Assembly: GCA_018398805.1 (NCBI GenBank)
Contig: JAGFBZ010000289.1
Span: 4,047,001 to 4,111,000, forward strand
DNA length: 64,000 nt
From: Hirundichthys speculiger
Taxonomy: Eukaryota > Chordata > Actinopteri > Beloniformes > Exocoetidae
Reading direction: 5' to 3'
In this document: positions 12,519 to 26,443 of the stretch, one piece after another
Position numbering within the stretch: position 1 is the first letter of the stretch
Layout of the letters: each line of letters opens with the position of its first letter
The notes under the pieces: generated by a model
The model's input: the letters and a program-made list of their open reading frames with translations, nothing else
The model's database searches: none
What the model was told of the DNA's origin: nothing
Translations under genes and position numbers: made by a program

Positions 12519-15500
12519 TCAGTATCTGGAGATTCCTCAGTGTTACTTCTTTTTCCTTGTTTGCATTGAAAACATTCTTCTTCTACCTGTTATGGTGGTA
12601 ATATGGTCATTTTTACCATAATTGAGCTCTTGGTTTGATCCTTGACCTTGATCCTGGCCACATGACCCACTGCACGAACAGATATTCTATTGTTGTTATT
12701 TATCATCATTAAAACATGATAACTGCATATTTTTGGATGTATTTATGCAGAGAAAACCCACAAAGTCATAGCCACAGTATGCAACCTCCAGGAAGACAAG
12801 CCCCAGCGAGTCCCTGAAGCTTTTTGTAAGGCAAAAGCACGACCTACCACGACATTTTGTTGATTGTGTCAGTTTCCCAGGAGCAAATTAATTGTTTTCT
12901 ACTTATTCCAACTGGTGTGGGTAGCTGTCAAAGCAGCCCTGGCCACCTGTCCATCTCCCTCCACACATACTCCAGTTCTTCTGGGAGGAATCAGAAGATC
13001 CAGGTTACCCAGACATCCATCTCTTTTTTTGTGATATCTTATTCTTCTGACCCAACCAGACAGGCAGTTCAACCTTGTAGAATAAAGAATTATGGCCTTA
13101 TAAGTGTTTATTCTCAACGTACAGTTTTTTTTGTTGTGTGTTTTTTTTTGTTACTTTTTTTTTTCTTGGCTGCACACAGTCTTTTTTTTAAACAGTAATG
13201 AAATCCACAGAATTATATCTGCTAAAAACAAAGATGTAATTATTGGCAAACCGCTATCCATCTGAATAAAATGTTACTGCTAATATTGAGCTTGTTATTC
13301 TTAAAGGACCTCCCTCCCCCCATGAGAACAACTTAAGGGATAGTAGATAGATAGTAGACTTCCTATTTGAAGCCTACTAAAAATTCAATGAATCAAATGT
13401 AATTTTTTTGAAGGCACACTTCCAAACTCCTTTTAGTATCTTTGGGAACATCAAGACTGTTTTATGTCCTTGGCACAGTAAGGTTCAGTGAACAGACAGA
13501 ATCCATAACATTAGGGGAACACATCAGCTTGTGCCATCTTAAAAAAAGGAGAACTGGTCCTGGTCTCCATGCAGTCCTGCACAGGTGAGTCTCCCTTGGA
13601 TGACTTAGTAAGGTCCTCAGGGGTAGCCTCTGAAGATGGCTGACAATTTCCCCAGTTGAAGGAAGGTCGGTGGGATTCAGAAGATGCTCTGAATATACCT
13701 GAGAAATTCCTAATTTGCTGAAAGCAGCACTCCCACTTCACTGAAACGTCCTGTAGTATAGCAAGGTGCTGTTCCAGCCCTCCTGGGTAACTGATCTTTT
13801 TTTTTTCCCTGTCTGGAATATCTAGAAAGCAGGCCTACAGCCATGATTGATGGACTCTTACCACATCACATTTTTTGGCTCTTTCTTCCCTTTGCTAAAG
13901 CTTCACTCCACTTAGCCTGCCAGTGTTTGTTAACTGCCCTCAGAATCTCAAAAGCTAACTAAAACCAGACAGGACACTGCTGTCCTCAATCTGTTAATAG
14001 AGTTTCCTTCAGAGTAGATTAGGGCCGCGTTCCTGAAAGCCCATTCACTGTGTCTTACTATTAAAGAGAACATCATTTATTTCCTGTATAAAGCATAACT
14101 AGGAAGTCTGCTTAACAGCCAGACGTTACAGCTGAAAAAAATGGAGCAGGATGGATGGATGGATGGATAGATAGAAGGATATTTCTCTTACTTGAAACTT
14201 TTGTGAATTTTTTAAGGATGCTTTTGATGAAGAATTTAGTGTCCAGTTCTGTGGATAAGGTCCTAAAATTCTATTCATGTGAAAACTCAGGCGCAACCAG
14301 TACATTTAGATAATGACCCAGCAGTCCAGTGGGAGCAGTGCAAATGTAGTTTTTCCAGCAACACAGGCACGGCTTGTTTCATGTTGTTACGACACAGGAC
14401 ACACAAGCACGAACCCGCTTTTTAGTTCAGTTTAAATATTTAAGATGTGGTCTTTGGCAAAGATGAAAAAAGAAAAAAGAAAATCAAGGCATGTGAATGT
14501 AATTCTGCTGGTGGGACACTATCCAAGCTGTATAGCAATGGTTTATTTCTCTTCATTTGATGATAAAACAGATGAAAATGTTAAAAAGTTATGTTGCATA
14601 CATTAAAACAAAACCAAACAAGGATTCATGAAGAACATAATGTAAAGAGCTGGGAAACATGCGGATGCACTGGTATAACATAATTCCTCAGAGTTAGAGA
14701 TTCCAGATCATCTGAGATTCCCTCCAGTCAATAAACAGCTATGTGACTTGGTAACTGAGATTTTTCTGGTAATGTTTTCTGCTGGAATTCCACATAAACG
14801 GACATTAGTTGAAAACTTTTTCCTTAACACAAACTTTCCTTCCACCAATGTTGCACCAGTCCCTAAACATCCTCCGTGTGGGGAAATGGTGGTGAAAGTA
14901 ATCGTAGTAAATAACAGTGAAATCTCTGTAATTCATGTCCACGCGTTGCTGATGTTAACCTGCACATCCAGTAGTAAATGTTGGCAGTATTTTTTTTATT
15001 TTTTTTTTAAATTTTGCTACAGGCACAAAGCAACAGTAATTCTTCTCCTTCGGTTGGACCAGCATAGTCAACTATTGACCCCACGGGCGATGGAAGAGCA
15101 AACAATGCGGCCGAATGTGCATACAAAGTGACAGATTTACTTTTATGTATTGTTACAGTGTACAGTCCCTGTGGATTTTGAGTGGTTGTTGGCCCTGTAA
15201 GCCAAAATCTCCTTTTTATCTCATGCTTTGATTCCAACCTGGCATTAGAGGCTCAAAATTACTTGCTGGATCAATACTTCTTTCTGTCAGAGTCTGCAGA
15301 AAGCTCACCAGCTGGATTGCAATTGATAGTACAAAAGTAAGCTATTTATTTTGTGGAGACAAAAATGAAAAAAAAAAAATACACAATTTAATCCTGCACT
15401 CTCTTTTTTAGTTTATTTTTTTTTTCTTTTATATGTTACATTCTATGACACACTTACATGAAGACATTGTTGTAAACTGCATGCACGGAAAGACACAAAC

Positions 15501-17880
15501 TCTCACGCTTTTGGACACAAACTAGACAGTATTTTCTCAAACACATTAGATGATTCCCATTTAAAGCCACATTCACTGCACTGGCAAGTGGTCGAAGTGA
15601 ATTGTTATGTGTTTACCTCTCCTGTCTGGAGGAATGGACACTTTCTGGAGACAAACTCATTGTTCTTTGCCTGGGGCAGAAAATAATAATAAGCAATACA
15701 TGCAATGTTTAAAACAGTTTTGCAGTAAACAAACTTGTTAAGTAAAGCTGCATTAAGATGCTTTTTTATCCCCTTTCTCTCCGTCTTTTTTTTTTTTTTC
15801 TAAATGCCCATGTGCCAGTTCATTTGCAGACAGAATAACTTACTGGCTAAGAGCTACTTACTGCTGCCTTACTCACTGCTGCAAATCTTTATCCATAATG
15901 ATTTTTGTGCAAAGATAAAATGGCTCATGTTTGCTGCTGGATCATACTTCCATTAGTCTCAGCTGAATGGGGAAATGCTGCATCGTCCATGTTTCTATTT
16001 CATTAAGTTTCAACATTACAAAACAAATTGTGGGGTGGGGAAATAATAAAGACAAGTCCCATTTGGAAAACAAACACAGACAAATGCACGCAGAGCAAAC
16101 TAAAGCATGCCAAATATCTGGTTAAATTACATTCTCTGATTTTGACAGACATCCCTGGTCTTTTTCTTCTCTTAGTGATAGCAGATTACTGCCTGACAGG
16201 TGGCTCCAGCAGGATCAAGCCTGAAAGCTGTGTTGCTAGTTGAAGAGTCAACCACGATGCCTGAAGCCAGAGTCTTTGCTCAGTGCACCCCACACAATTC
16301 TGCATGCGTGGATGACTTGTCTGACTGGACCGGAGAAAACTGCAAGATAGAACAAATCTTGCACAGGGCAAATCAAAAAATAGCTGTTTATCATCTTCAA
16401 AAGCATTCCTCATAGATATGGAGGAGAGGAGCGCAGAGGGAGGAGAATTATGAGTTGGCAACATATCCTCCCCTCCTGGCTAAAAGAAGAGTAGATTGAA
16501 GTGTGAATATTTGTGTGCGTGTGTCTGAGTGCCTCTTGTACCGGATATGTGGACTGTCCATCCAAGAGAACCAAAGATAGATGTATTCTTCGTGTAACTA
16601 AATGCACTACTCTAAAAAAAAAAATGTCCTACATTCTGCGATCGACAACGACCACGTCTCCTTAAATTTCTTTGTCTGCGTTCTTTATAATTATAAAGCA
16701 ACATTCTACCACAAGTCTTCCCCAAGCAAAGGTTGAGTGAAAAGCATTGAATGCCAGAGCGGCGGGGGCTAGCTCTGGTTACCTTGTGGCATAGAAATTG
16801 ATAAGAGAAATGTTTCATTTTAGAGCTAAAACCAGGCAGCAAAAGTGAAGATCAGGAGGCAGGATGAATGTGACTCTAACACAGAACATTGTTTGTGCCT
16901 CTATCTCTTTTACCGTCGGCAGTCCATTATGTGTTGGTGGCATCTTGCTCCAAGCGTTGCCTCGCAGTGATAGATTTATAATTCCTTAGCAACATTTTGC
17001 AGACAAATCACGGGTTTCTGGTAGACTCTGTCGACATTTCTTGTTGTTATTGTCTGTTTTTTCTTTTTCTTTCACTCTTTTATTCTCGCCCTGTCTCCAT
17101 TTGAAGCTCTTTATTGCTCTTCGTCTTGCTGCCTGCCGGTGAGTATTTTTTTCTCTGTACGTCTACGTTCCTGTGGCTGTGTTTTTCTCCCTTTCACTCT
17201 CTTGGAACTCCATCAGAAGAGGACCAGCAGAGTCCATCACATGAATGAGAAAACCGTATCCGGACGCACAGGGGTTGTTATTTTGGTCAGGAGAGCTTCA
17301 ACAGTGATATACGGTCTGCTCCCTAATGTTAGTCTCGACCAAAGGTGGACCTCAGCAGCCTATTAATCTTTGCCACACACACAATCTTAAACTCTAAACA
17401 CCCCGGCACCTGCTTGTGTGCTTCTTCTCACGCACTCACTCCCCCCCCAAAAAAAAAAAAAACATACGCTCTTTACTTGCTCCCTCCCCCTGCACCACTC
17501 GCTGGAGCCAGTTGACCTTAGCACTTGGAAAACAGGTTTAGTAATGGGATCATTGGCCGCTGGCAGGCCCTTTCACCTGCAATCTCATCAACCCTCCTTA
17601 CAGTGAGTGAATGAGAGTTGCACCGAGAGGAGCAACGGTGGATGGGAATGAACTAATTTAAGGGCACCAGTGAGATGAAGTGGAAAGGCAAAAAGTCAGC
17701 CCTTAAACATAAACGGACACAGATCTCAGTTGTGTCAATTCCACTATGTAATTTATTCAGAATAAGAACTTTATGATTGTCAGAAACTAATATGCAACTG
17801 TGGCTATGGAACACTGGACCAGTTCTTTATGCTCACAGAAATACTGCAGGGTGGAGGGAGTTTGCCCATTCAGTTTTCAT
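12519..17880. other. Intron sequence; no gene seen
   Basis: Mostly unique AT-rich sequence with poly-T tracts (about 13120-13190, 15418-15430, 15787-15800) and a short GGAT run at 14148-14168. No exon with ERBB-family or other recognisable coding signal was found. The region at 16900-17400 is slightly richer in GC but unremarkable. Confidence 0.5.
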
Positions 17881-17889
17881 GTGTTTTGT

Positions 17890-18180
17890 GGACAGTGAGA
17901 AGACTTAAGACTGTGCCTCCGTAGTGTCCTGAGGAAGGATCTTTGAGAGTGTGGGATATAAGGCCTCTTGATTCCTGTAAAACCGGAGTGAGAGAGAGCT
18001 GCCGGAAAGACAAACCCATTTGCAGTGGGTGCTGGATCCTGTCACGGCTGCTTCGCATCACAGATTCTCTTCATAAACTTTATGGATTGAATTTCTATGA
18101 GCAGTCAGAGTTCGCTTATAATATCTTGATCATGAGTGGGGTTAGAATGGGTAGAGTGACAGGTGGAATGATGCAGAACT
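17890..18180 (+). mobile_element. LINE reverse-transcriptase fragment, decayed
   Basis: The stretch GTCCTGAGGAAGGATCTTTG...GGGATATAAGGCCTCTTGAT...CACAGATTCTCTTCATAAAC...TTTATGGATTGAATTTCTAT resembles the part of a common fish non-LTR retrotransposon just upstream of its FADD catalytic motif. It carries in-frame stops and is short. The family assignment is from memory and tentative. Confidence 0.45.
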
Positions 18181-19117
18181 TACAGGGATGTGGATGTTGC
18201 ACAGGTCTGTTGTGGTGAAAAGAAAGCTCAGGCAAAAGACAAAGCCATCAATTTACCAGTTCATCTAGATTTCAAATGTCATCCATAGGTTTTCTGACAA
18301 GTGCGTTTGAAGCTTATTTCGCTCTTGTATAGGGCAGAACGAACAAGGTCTGGAAGGTGGCTGCAACACACCCACCTTAGTTCAGTCACCTCAAATTAGC
18401 TAATTTAGTTTATGCTAACCCATGATGCTAGTTAATATTACTGTTACATTCATTATGATCAAACTTGTCCAATCACTCTCATTTCAAATGTCACTACTGA
18501 AACAACATCGCAAACTCACGCTGCCAGAGCTGAAGCAAGATGCTTCACCAGGACTAGCTGTGCGGCATGCCGCCCGCAGGGCAGTTTGTCAAAGTGAAAT
18601 GCTCCCGAAATGATCTGAAACTAAAGTCGCTCGACTAGGGGACCCAGCTGCTGCAAGAGATGGAAGCTGATGAGCCAGAGAAAGTCCGACTTGTGTCCCG
18701 TGGTTAGCCATTGGCAGCAGCCTTCAAATGAGAGTGAAGATAGTTGCTTAAGTCTGCTTTGCTTCACTTCTGAAAACTTCCAGGCCAACCCAAAACTGGT
18801 TACAACAGTCTCTTCGGACATTTAACAGCACAACAAGGCCTTTGTTCATACTTCAGAAGTCAAGTCAAGATAGTGCTGATTGATAAGTAGCTAAACAGCT
18901 AGCCATAGCTATGCCTTCTGTCCACACCCCTAATTATGCATAAATTAATTTCCTTAGATATTTTTTCCTTATGTGGTACTTTCTTACTTACCTCTTGGTT
19001 GACACTAAACGAGCAAGGGCATTGTAGTCTCTTGGTTGGTCCATAGTTGTCTGACAGTAAAGAATGAAGAATAGCTGTGTCCTCACAAGGGACATCTCCA
19101 TAAGGGATGATCTCATT

Positions 19118-19161
<44 letters not shown>

Positions 19162-20940
19162 TCCGAGTTTACATCAGGGTCAACAGAGGTAACCCTTGTT
19201 TCTTAGACAACATCATCAAGTCCTCTCTGAAATCACCCGTGACCTCACAGTTGATGCGAAAGATTAGCTTTCTCAGGGATTATGTCAAACATTTCCATGA
19301 CCTTATGATGCTGTCACACTTTAGGCTGTTATGCTTGACGTGTGACATGCCAGCGACTGTGGGAACATGCGTTAGATTTCATTTTTTTTTTTAAAAAAAA
19401 AAAGTTTAAAAGGATATGTCAGAAGCAAAATATTCAGGTGAGGAAGGAGGACATGGCCAGATCAGTGCATGGGGGAGGGGTGAAAGAATATACCTCAGTC
19501 TGTGTGCGCAGTGAACAGTTCAGCAATCATCTTACTTTCTTCAGAGGCATCAGCAAAGAAGCCCCAAATGGGGATTTATTGACAGCTCTGCCCTTTATTC
19601 ACTTCTGTTACACAAGTCCCATGAAAAGCCCAGTCATATTCGAAGCTTGCCATGAATTTATATTTATATATTTGTAAAACCATCCATCTCTGCAGACCTC
19701 AAATGGTCTGCTTCCTACCCCAAGTTATCTTGCACTGTATGAATGAAGACCTGCTTTAGACAACAGTCACATTAAAGACTCCCTGTGGTGGATTTAAATC
19801 TCATTTCCAGAGTGAGCTGTGGTACATGGGATCAAGTTTTGTTTTTTTGTTTTTTTTTTTCCTTGACAAAGAAAACTAAAAGCAAGGCAGAAACGGAGCG
19901 GTTACAGAGAAATCTAATTAGATGGATGGAGGGGGGGAGTGATGGAAGAGAAAAAGAGAAAGAAAAAGACGAGCCAGTTCCTGCCAGAGGGAGACCTGAT
20001 TCATTCATCACCAGAGTCTATTTTTCTTTGAACTCCTTAGGACTTTTTTTTCCATTTCTTTTTTCTTTTTGACCACATGTGACAATTTTGTTGAATAAAA
20101 TTGGTCAGCATAGTATAAGGGTTTTTAAGGCAGAAGGTGGCTTAACAGGCGGTGCTCCCTTCTTAGGCTTTCTCTCCACATGCCATTGTTTCACGTGGCT
20201 CCACTTTTGGTAGTTAAAAGAATCACAGCAATGCTTTCAAGTGATTATGAGATAAAGCTTCCTCAAAACTGACAGAGAAGCTTTGAGTTTAGGCGAAAGT
20301 ACAAGGACAAAACCTCTTTGATCCTCCTTTTTTGTTTGATTCAACTGAATTTGTTGAGGCCATCTGGCTCTCTGACCAAGGCCAGTTTGACCACAGGAAA
20401 ACAATTAAACAACCAATAAAAAGAAGGTGTTAGCACTTGCAACAACCAAGCAAACTCAAGTTTAATTTCAAAGATCACCCCACTGAATATCCCATGATCA
20501 AAGGAATTTCAGGCTGCATAACAAAAGAGCTATTGCTTGATCTCTCACAGACATTGTGGATGACTCACTAAATGAATCAGGCTCTCTCCAATATCTTCTT
20601 AGTTTTAGGCCACACTTGTGCTCACATGTCTTCCATGTCACTTGTCAGAAAAGCAGCACAAAGTGAGCCAGAAACGATCATTTTATCAAGCTTGGCTCAA
20701 GCCGGAAAATGTCACGATGATATACATTTGTACCCAGATAGAAAGGACATGAGGTTTGCAATCCATCATGTAATGTATTGAGCAATACAGATTAAAACCA
20801 AGTGGCTTAGAGACAGGTCTCTCATTGCTTGTACTTTCTTCCTATCCTGGCTGTCAGACTATTTATGTTGAGAACTAAAGAGCATTGCTTCCAGCAGGGC
20901 ATCCTCGTTGATGCAGCATCATTGTGATGATTCTAGCTTC
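18181..20940. other. Intron sequence with GT microsatellite; no gene seen
   Basis: No exon recognised. Contains the GT repeat at 19121-19160 and purine-rich stretches at 19920-19970. Confidence 0.5.
19121..19160 (+). repeat. GT dinucleotide microsatellite
   Basis: Twenty uninterrupted GT units. Confidence 0.98.
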
Positions 20941-20944
20941 TAGC

Positions 20945-21290
20945 AACTTTGTATGTTTGTGTGACTGATAAAGCTAAAAACAGAACTGAAGTACATGAAC
21001 AAGACAGGAAAACATTATCTGCAACCCAAATGATCGCACAGTCCATAAAAGGATTAGAAAAAAATAATATGTCTGTTCTGGGGACTGTTCTGGAGCCTCT
21101 AGAACTGATTGTACAGAGAAGGATACTTCATAAAATGAAAAACATTGTGGACAACATTGAGCATCCTCATCAGGGATTCAGCAGCAGAGTGTCTTCAGTC
21201 AGAGGCTTCTTTAGATCCACCACAACACAGACCACTACACAAAATCCTTCCTACCTACAGTAATACCCGTCTACAATGACTATCCAAAGA
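20945..21290 (+). mobile_element. Non-LTR retrotransposon fragment, C-terminal tail of ORF2
   Basis: The translation contains LIVQRRILHKMKNIVDNIEH, then P-QGFSSRVSSVRGFFRST, and ends at PSYLQ. This matches the pattern (HKM..I.DN..HPLH...S..F..R.RS....T...SFLP.AI.LYN) at the extreme C-terminus of several fish LINE ORF2 proteins. The reading frame stays open for 104 codons, from 20949, but the sequence is diverged and no reverse-transcriptase core is next to it. Confidence 0.5.
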
Positions 21291-22552
21291 GACTTCAAAA
21301 ATGACAACTGCTGCAACAATTAATTTACCTCATTCCTTTATAATTGAACTATATTGAGATGAACTGAACATTTTTCAAGAAACTATGGTACCATTTAATA
21401 ATTTTTCACTCCCATCTCTTCATGGTTATATCGTTTACCATAATTCTTACAAATATTCCATGCAACCATACTTGAAAGTAAGTTCACTACATTCCATATT
21501 TTTATGCATATTTGATTTTTTTTTTCTTGTCTGCAACCAAACTTCCAAGAACAGAGGAATCCTTAACCTCTAATCCTCACCTGTAACTCTTCACATTGTG
21601 TATCTTGCATTGTCCTCCACAGACCTGGTTATATTAAGTCTTTCTTAAATGTTTATAACCAAAGAATCTCTGAATCTCCTGAGCACAAAGCTGCCTCTGG
21701 CTGTAACAAAGCCTTTTTTTTTCTTTTTTTTAACCAGTAAAGTGGCAGGATTCACATGAAAGGGAACGATTTACAAGTACCCAGAGCTTCTGTAAACGGA
21801 TATGTTTGGTCAGGTGAACAGCTTACAAAGGTCTGTAAAGCAAGTCGCTCAAGATGCAGCTCCACTAGGCTTCACCTGGGTTTTCATTGGGTGTCATCAT
21901 CAATTAGCGTATGACTGTCGGAGACAAATGCTGTTGTTCAGGTTTAAACGTGGGCTGAAAAACTGGCTTGTGACGATAGGGAGGCTGATTTGTCTGTGCT
22001 GGAAACAAAGGTACATGCTAGTTGTCTCCTGGTAAACACTGTTGTGATATGAATGTTAGCTTTTACAGTATTGCTCCTGAGCCATCTCAGTGGAGTCTGT
22101 GACAATCTGTAAATAAGGATACCAAAGGGGGAGGAATGTCTAATCGTCCTTGAAAAGGATGTGCCACAGTTTTTTAATATCCTCTGCCACAGTGCCTAGA
22201 GGTGTTGCAGCTGGGGGGGAAGAGTCTGGTGGTGTGTGTGTGGCAGGGGTGCTGGTGGTGCCGGGTGATGGGGCATTACTCGCGCACCATTGACTTCATT
22301 ACAGTCTCTTTCACATATCTATCCCTCACCCTCTCTAAATGCCCTTGCCAGCCTTTAATTCACTTATTTCCATGATTATCAATTCTGACAGCAGTCGAGC
22401 GGAAAGGGCAACACTTTTTTGTGGCGTGTACCTGATCTCTACAACCAGCCCAGTTTGTCAAGAGAACAAGAAGTAATTTGGTTTGTAAGCCAAGAAGGTA
22501 GTATTGTCACATTATAGGCAGAGAAATTGTCAGATGTTAACAATTTGCTTTG
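21291..22552. other. Intron sequence; no gene seen
   Basis: No exon, RNA gene or recognisable transposon in this tract. Confidence 0.5.
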
Positions 22553-22560
22553 CCTTTTTC

Positions 22561-23743
22561 TAGGGATGCACGATAACTGTTTTTTTAAACCGATACCAAT
22601 AACTGATAACTGTCAGCTCCTAAAGGCCGATACCGATAACACACACATATACCTGAGATCTTTACATCAATACTATGAACAAAACCAAAAACAGTTTTGA
22701 CTCTTTAAATAGACATTTATTTCTTTTTCCAATGAAAAACTATTGGTAAGTCTCTTAAACATTTTCGTAAAGTTATCAAACAAACCTTTTTGATACTCAC
22801 TGATATATTTAAAAAAAATATTAAAATAAGGCTCTTTGAACTGATGGAAATATATGCATCAGAATTACAAACTGAAAAAGTACATTCCAGAAGTTTACAA
22901 AAAGTAAATATACATAGAAAATTGATGCACTGACACAAGTTATTTTCAAACATTTCTACCTTCTACCCATTTCACCTTTGCCCATGGGTCATCTTTGGCA
23001 AATGTCTTGGATTTTTCAAAAGACTTGCCGATGTGTGTAAGTCCCAGTGAATTCTCTGCTGCTGGCTTGCTCACATTAGTGTTAGCTCACGTTAGCTCAC
23101 ATTAGCTCACATTATCTTACGTTATCTTACGTAAGTGCGATTTCAAAACTTTCATAAGCAATGCTTACATTTCAGATGGCTAATCAGGATTTGACGTATT
23201 AAAGCTTGGGCTATTTTTTCCCTCCTCGTGGAATTCGCTTAAAGCATTTTTCATAAAAAACCAGCGAATCTTTTTCGGAAACTTTAAAGAAAATTCCATA
23301 CAATCGCCGCCATGTTTGTTTGTTTTCATCAGCACGCTGTGGTGCAGGCTGCATTCAAGGTGTTATGTAAATTTCTCCGTTCTCCTTGTTTGCTAATCAT
23401 TCTTTCAGTCTTTTCTATTTTTTTAATGTGTAACATGTGGGAAAATACTGCGAATATCAATTCAAGTCAGCAACTACCAAAAGTATGACCGAGTTAACAA
23501 GTTGCTTTTTGGCATGAGGGGGTATTCTTGATTTTCCTTTATTGAGAAATCGTTTTTCTGATTATGCCGACGTCCCTTGAATATAACATTCACTGCGGGT
23601 TATTCGGGTTTTCATTGGGAGCGAGGCACTGCCGTGTTGACAAAAATATATATGTTATCAGGGCTATTCGTCATGATATCAGGACCTATCAAACTGACGT
23701 CATAAATTCCTGTTACTGGGCCGATAGTTATCGTGCACCCCTA
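22561..23743. mobile_element. Non-autonomous hAT transposon
   Basis: The ends are inverted: TAGGGATGCACGATAACT on the left and TAGGGGTGCACGATAACT on the reverse strand of the right, 17 of 18 identical. The flanking 8-bp sequences CCTTTTTC (22553-22560) and CCTTTTTG (23744-23751) fit the 8-bp target duplication of hAT elements with one change. No transposase frame is preserved in the 1183 bp. The interior has a short array of 10-bp units at 23081-23130. Confidence 0.85.
23081..23130 (+). repeat. Five tandem 10-bp units inside the hAT element
   Basis: The units are GTTAGCTCAC twice, ATTAGCTCAC, ATTATCTTAC and GTTATCTTAC, with exact 10-bp spacing and gradual divergence. Confidence 0.9.
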
Positions 23744-26421
23744 CCTTTTTGTGTTAGTCAGCAAGTCTTAACAATGTTTTTTTTTCTTCAACCCTAACCA
23801 GATGTTCTAATACAACTTTTGAGGTGTTTGCTAAGGTGTTTAATATGACTACAGTATCACTTTGTAGCTATTGTAGTTAGGTATAACTTTTATACAGAAG
23901 GATGTCCTGATTTCCTTAAAAATGGACCAATGATCCCAATATAGAATTTCTTTACTGAGTCTCCAGGTAATGTATTTCAGTCAGACTTTAACATTCCATC
24001 CAGATAATATCTACACTGAGATATCGAGAGTGATTAACAACAAATTAACCCTCGTGCCTTGATCCAAGAGTCCAAGCCTAAAGATTAATGCTGGGTGGTG
24101 GACCCTAAAGATGGATGCTGGGGTGGTGGTGGGAATTTTGAACAGCAGCAAGCTTAGCAGTCGTTTATCAGTTGGCAAAGCAGAGATGGGTACTGCTGTT
24201 CCTTTAAATACACAGATGAATTAGAGGCTGGAATTAAAATAAATGATGTAGAGGGTTGTGTTTGAGCACAAAGTTGTTCACGTGTCTGCCTGGACTACCT
24301 CCAGGGTCGTCACGTTTCTGACACGTTTCATTTTTTTCTGTTTTAAAGATGCTTTACTTTCTGTTCTAGTTTTCTGTCCATTGTAAAGGTTACTGTGACC
24401 TAATTACATTGTAATTATATTGTATGGTTCCTCGCACCCTTCATGGGGCTTAATGACAAGCTCATTTCTGTGTGATTTTCTATAAGCTGTCCTTTCAATG
24501 AAGCAAAACTTTTATGTACGTTGACTTTTATTATCAGAACTGATTACTTCTTTTTTTTTTTTTTTTTTTAATAATTGACTCACCAAAGATGAAGTTATTA
24601 GCACAGTCCTGTTCGTATTGGTTGGCTGCGTCCCACAGTTTCCCGTTTTCATCCTTCCTCCGGATTGCCTGAAGTCACAGGTGCCCGTCTCCGTTTTGCA
24701 AACTGGAAATTTTTAAGGTATATTATTACTTGCACTTCCAACTTGCTTTCCAGTCGTTTTCACCCAAAAGGGGCTGTCATGATGATAAGATTAGTGAAGT
24801 GACAAGACCGTTTCCTTCTTTGCAAATATAAGATTTAAAAGGCAGGCAGTCCTGTAACACCTTGAAAGTATAAAAAATTAAAAATTTTTGAAACCTTTAT
24901 TGAGAATCTGCTTTTTTTTTGTGCTGTGGACCAGCGTAGATGTTCAGCATTCTTGAGTGAGAATGCGTGGCTACAACACTTACTCGAAGAATGGAGAAAC
25001 TTGCTTCATCCAAGTGGGGCCGAAAGGATGGAGACATGATGTATTGCAATCATATGCTACTCACTGGTTTCATTAAAGTTTCATTGCTCACTCACTCAGG
25101 AATATTTTAAGAGTAGATACAAAGGGTATGCATCAGCACACACAAGAACAAGGAAAGATGAGCCAAAACACCCCACAGACACAGACCTACACTTGCTACA
25201 ACCACCCATTTCTCTCTCTTGTTCCTCTTTGCTCATCTCTTTGATGAGATTGAGCTTGCCATGCCGTGACTGTGCACTGCAGACGCACGAACAAGTGTTT
25301 CCCCCTAAGGAGATGCAATCTAAATGGGAAAGCAACATGACAGCTTTGCCACATAATCAAACCCCTCACCCACAGTTACACACCACCACTTCAGTTAGGA
25401 GGGGAGGGCTTTCCATTTTTTTTGCACCAAACACGTAAAATATGCAGGACATACCTTGATCCAGCCTCAGCTTTAAAAATCATGCAACCATGGTAGAATG
25501 CCCTTTTGTCCTCTGAGTTTTTTTTTTTCTTGTATTGTATTGTTCAAAGTAGACAAAAACAGAGTAGACAAAGTATTTTAATTTCAGTCTTCATTTCTCA
25601 TTTTATTTTATGAAAGCTTTTCGGTGAAGTTTTATGGAAAGCAAAAGATACAGTTTGAGTATGCTGGTCTTTTACAGTCACACTCCAGAGTCTGTTCTGA
25701 CTGTTCTGATGCTGCACATGTGACAGCTATTTTTTTAAGGCCTTTATTTCAGAATCTCTTTCTTCTGCGTGTCTGTGTGAATCTTCACGTGGACATTTGA
25801 TATGTGGTTTTAAGAATGGGATTTTCTGACCTTTTCTCATGTAATCTACAAACACAGCTGCCAGAAGACTATCAGTATCTTTTTTTTTTTTACTCGTTTT
25901 CTGCAGGAAGTATGATTTCCTACGCTCTTCTGTTATTTAGACATTTAAATCTAAATGGCTTTCTACTCACCTCTATAATCAGAATGCTCTTTTGTAGCGT
26001 AGCATCAGCCCTTTCGTGTCAAATATGTCCTCTTAATGAATTGAGGTATTTACTTTCACCTACGTTCATATTCAAACAGCAGTTCATTTAGTTTTTAGAT
26101 AATGGGAATGCACCTTGGTAGCCAATTTAAAAAATGCGCTAAATGGTCACAGAGGCATTCTCTCTGCCAGTTTGGCATGGAAGCAGCAGTAACATAACAC
26201 TGTTTTTCTGTCGGTAAAGTGTGTCTTGAAACACAATTTGTATGAGAGATGCGATCTGTCATGAATCTACGAGCTACTGTCACAGGGATTCGACTCATTC
26301 TATAATCAGAGAAGCTGTCACCCCGGGTGAATGCATACACTGCAGCACTGTTTAGTTCTGTGTACATAATGTGTGTAGGTTTGTGAGAGAGAGAAAGACA
26401 CAAAACAGACAAGTGTTGGTA

Positions 26422-26443
26422 TGTGTGTGTGTGTGTGTGTGTG
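26422..26443 (+). repeat. GT microsatellite
   Basis: Eleven TG units. Confidence 0.95.

Noticed and set aside
14748..15131. 127-codon open frame on the plus strand
   Set aside because: Hydrophobic, phenylalanine-rich translation of a poly-T-containing intron; no family similarity.
23081..23130. Short 10-bp repeats considered as a CRISPR-like array
   Set aside because: Units are directly adjacent without spacers, and the host is a vertebrate; it is a tandem repeat inside a hAT element.
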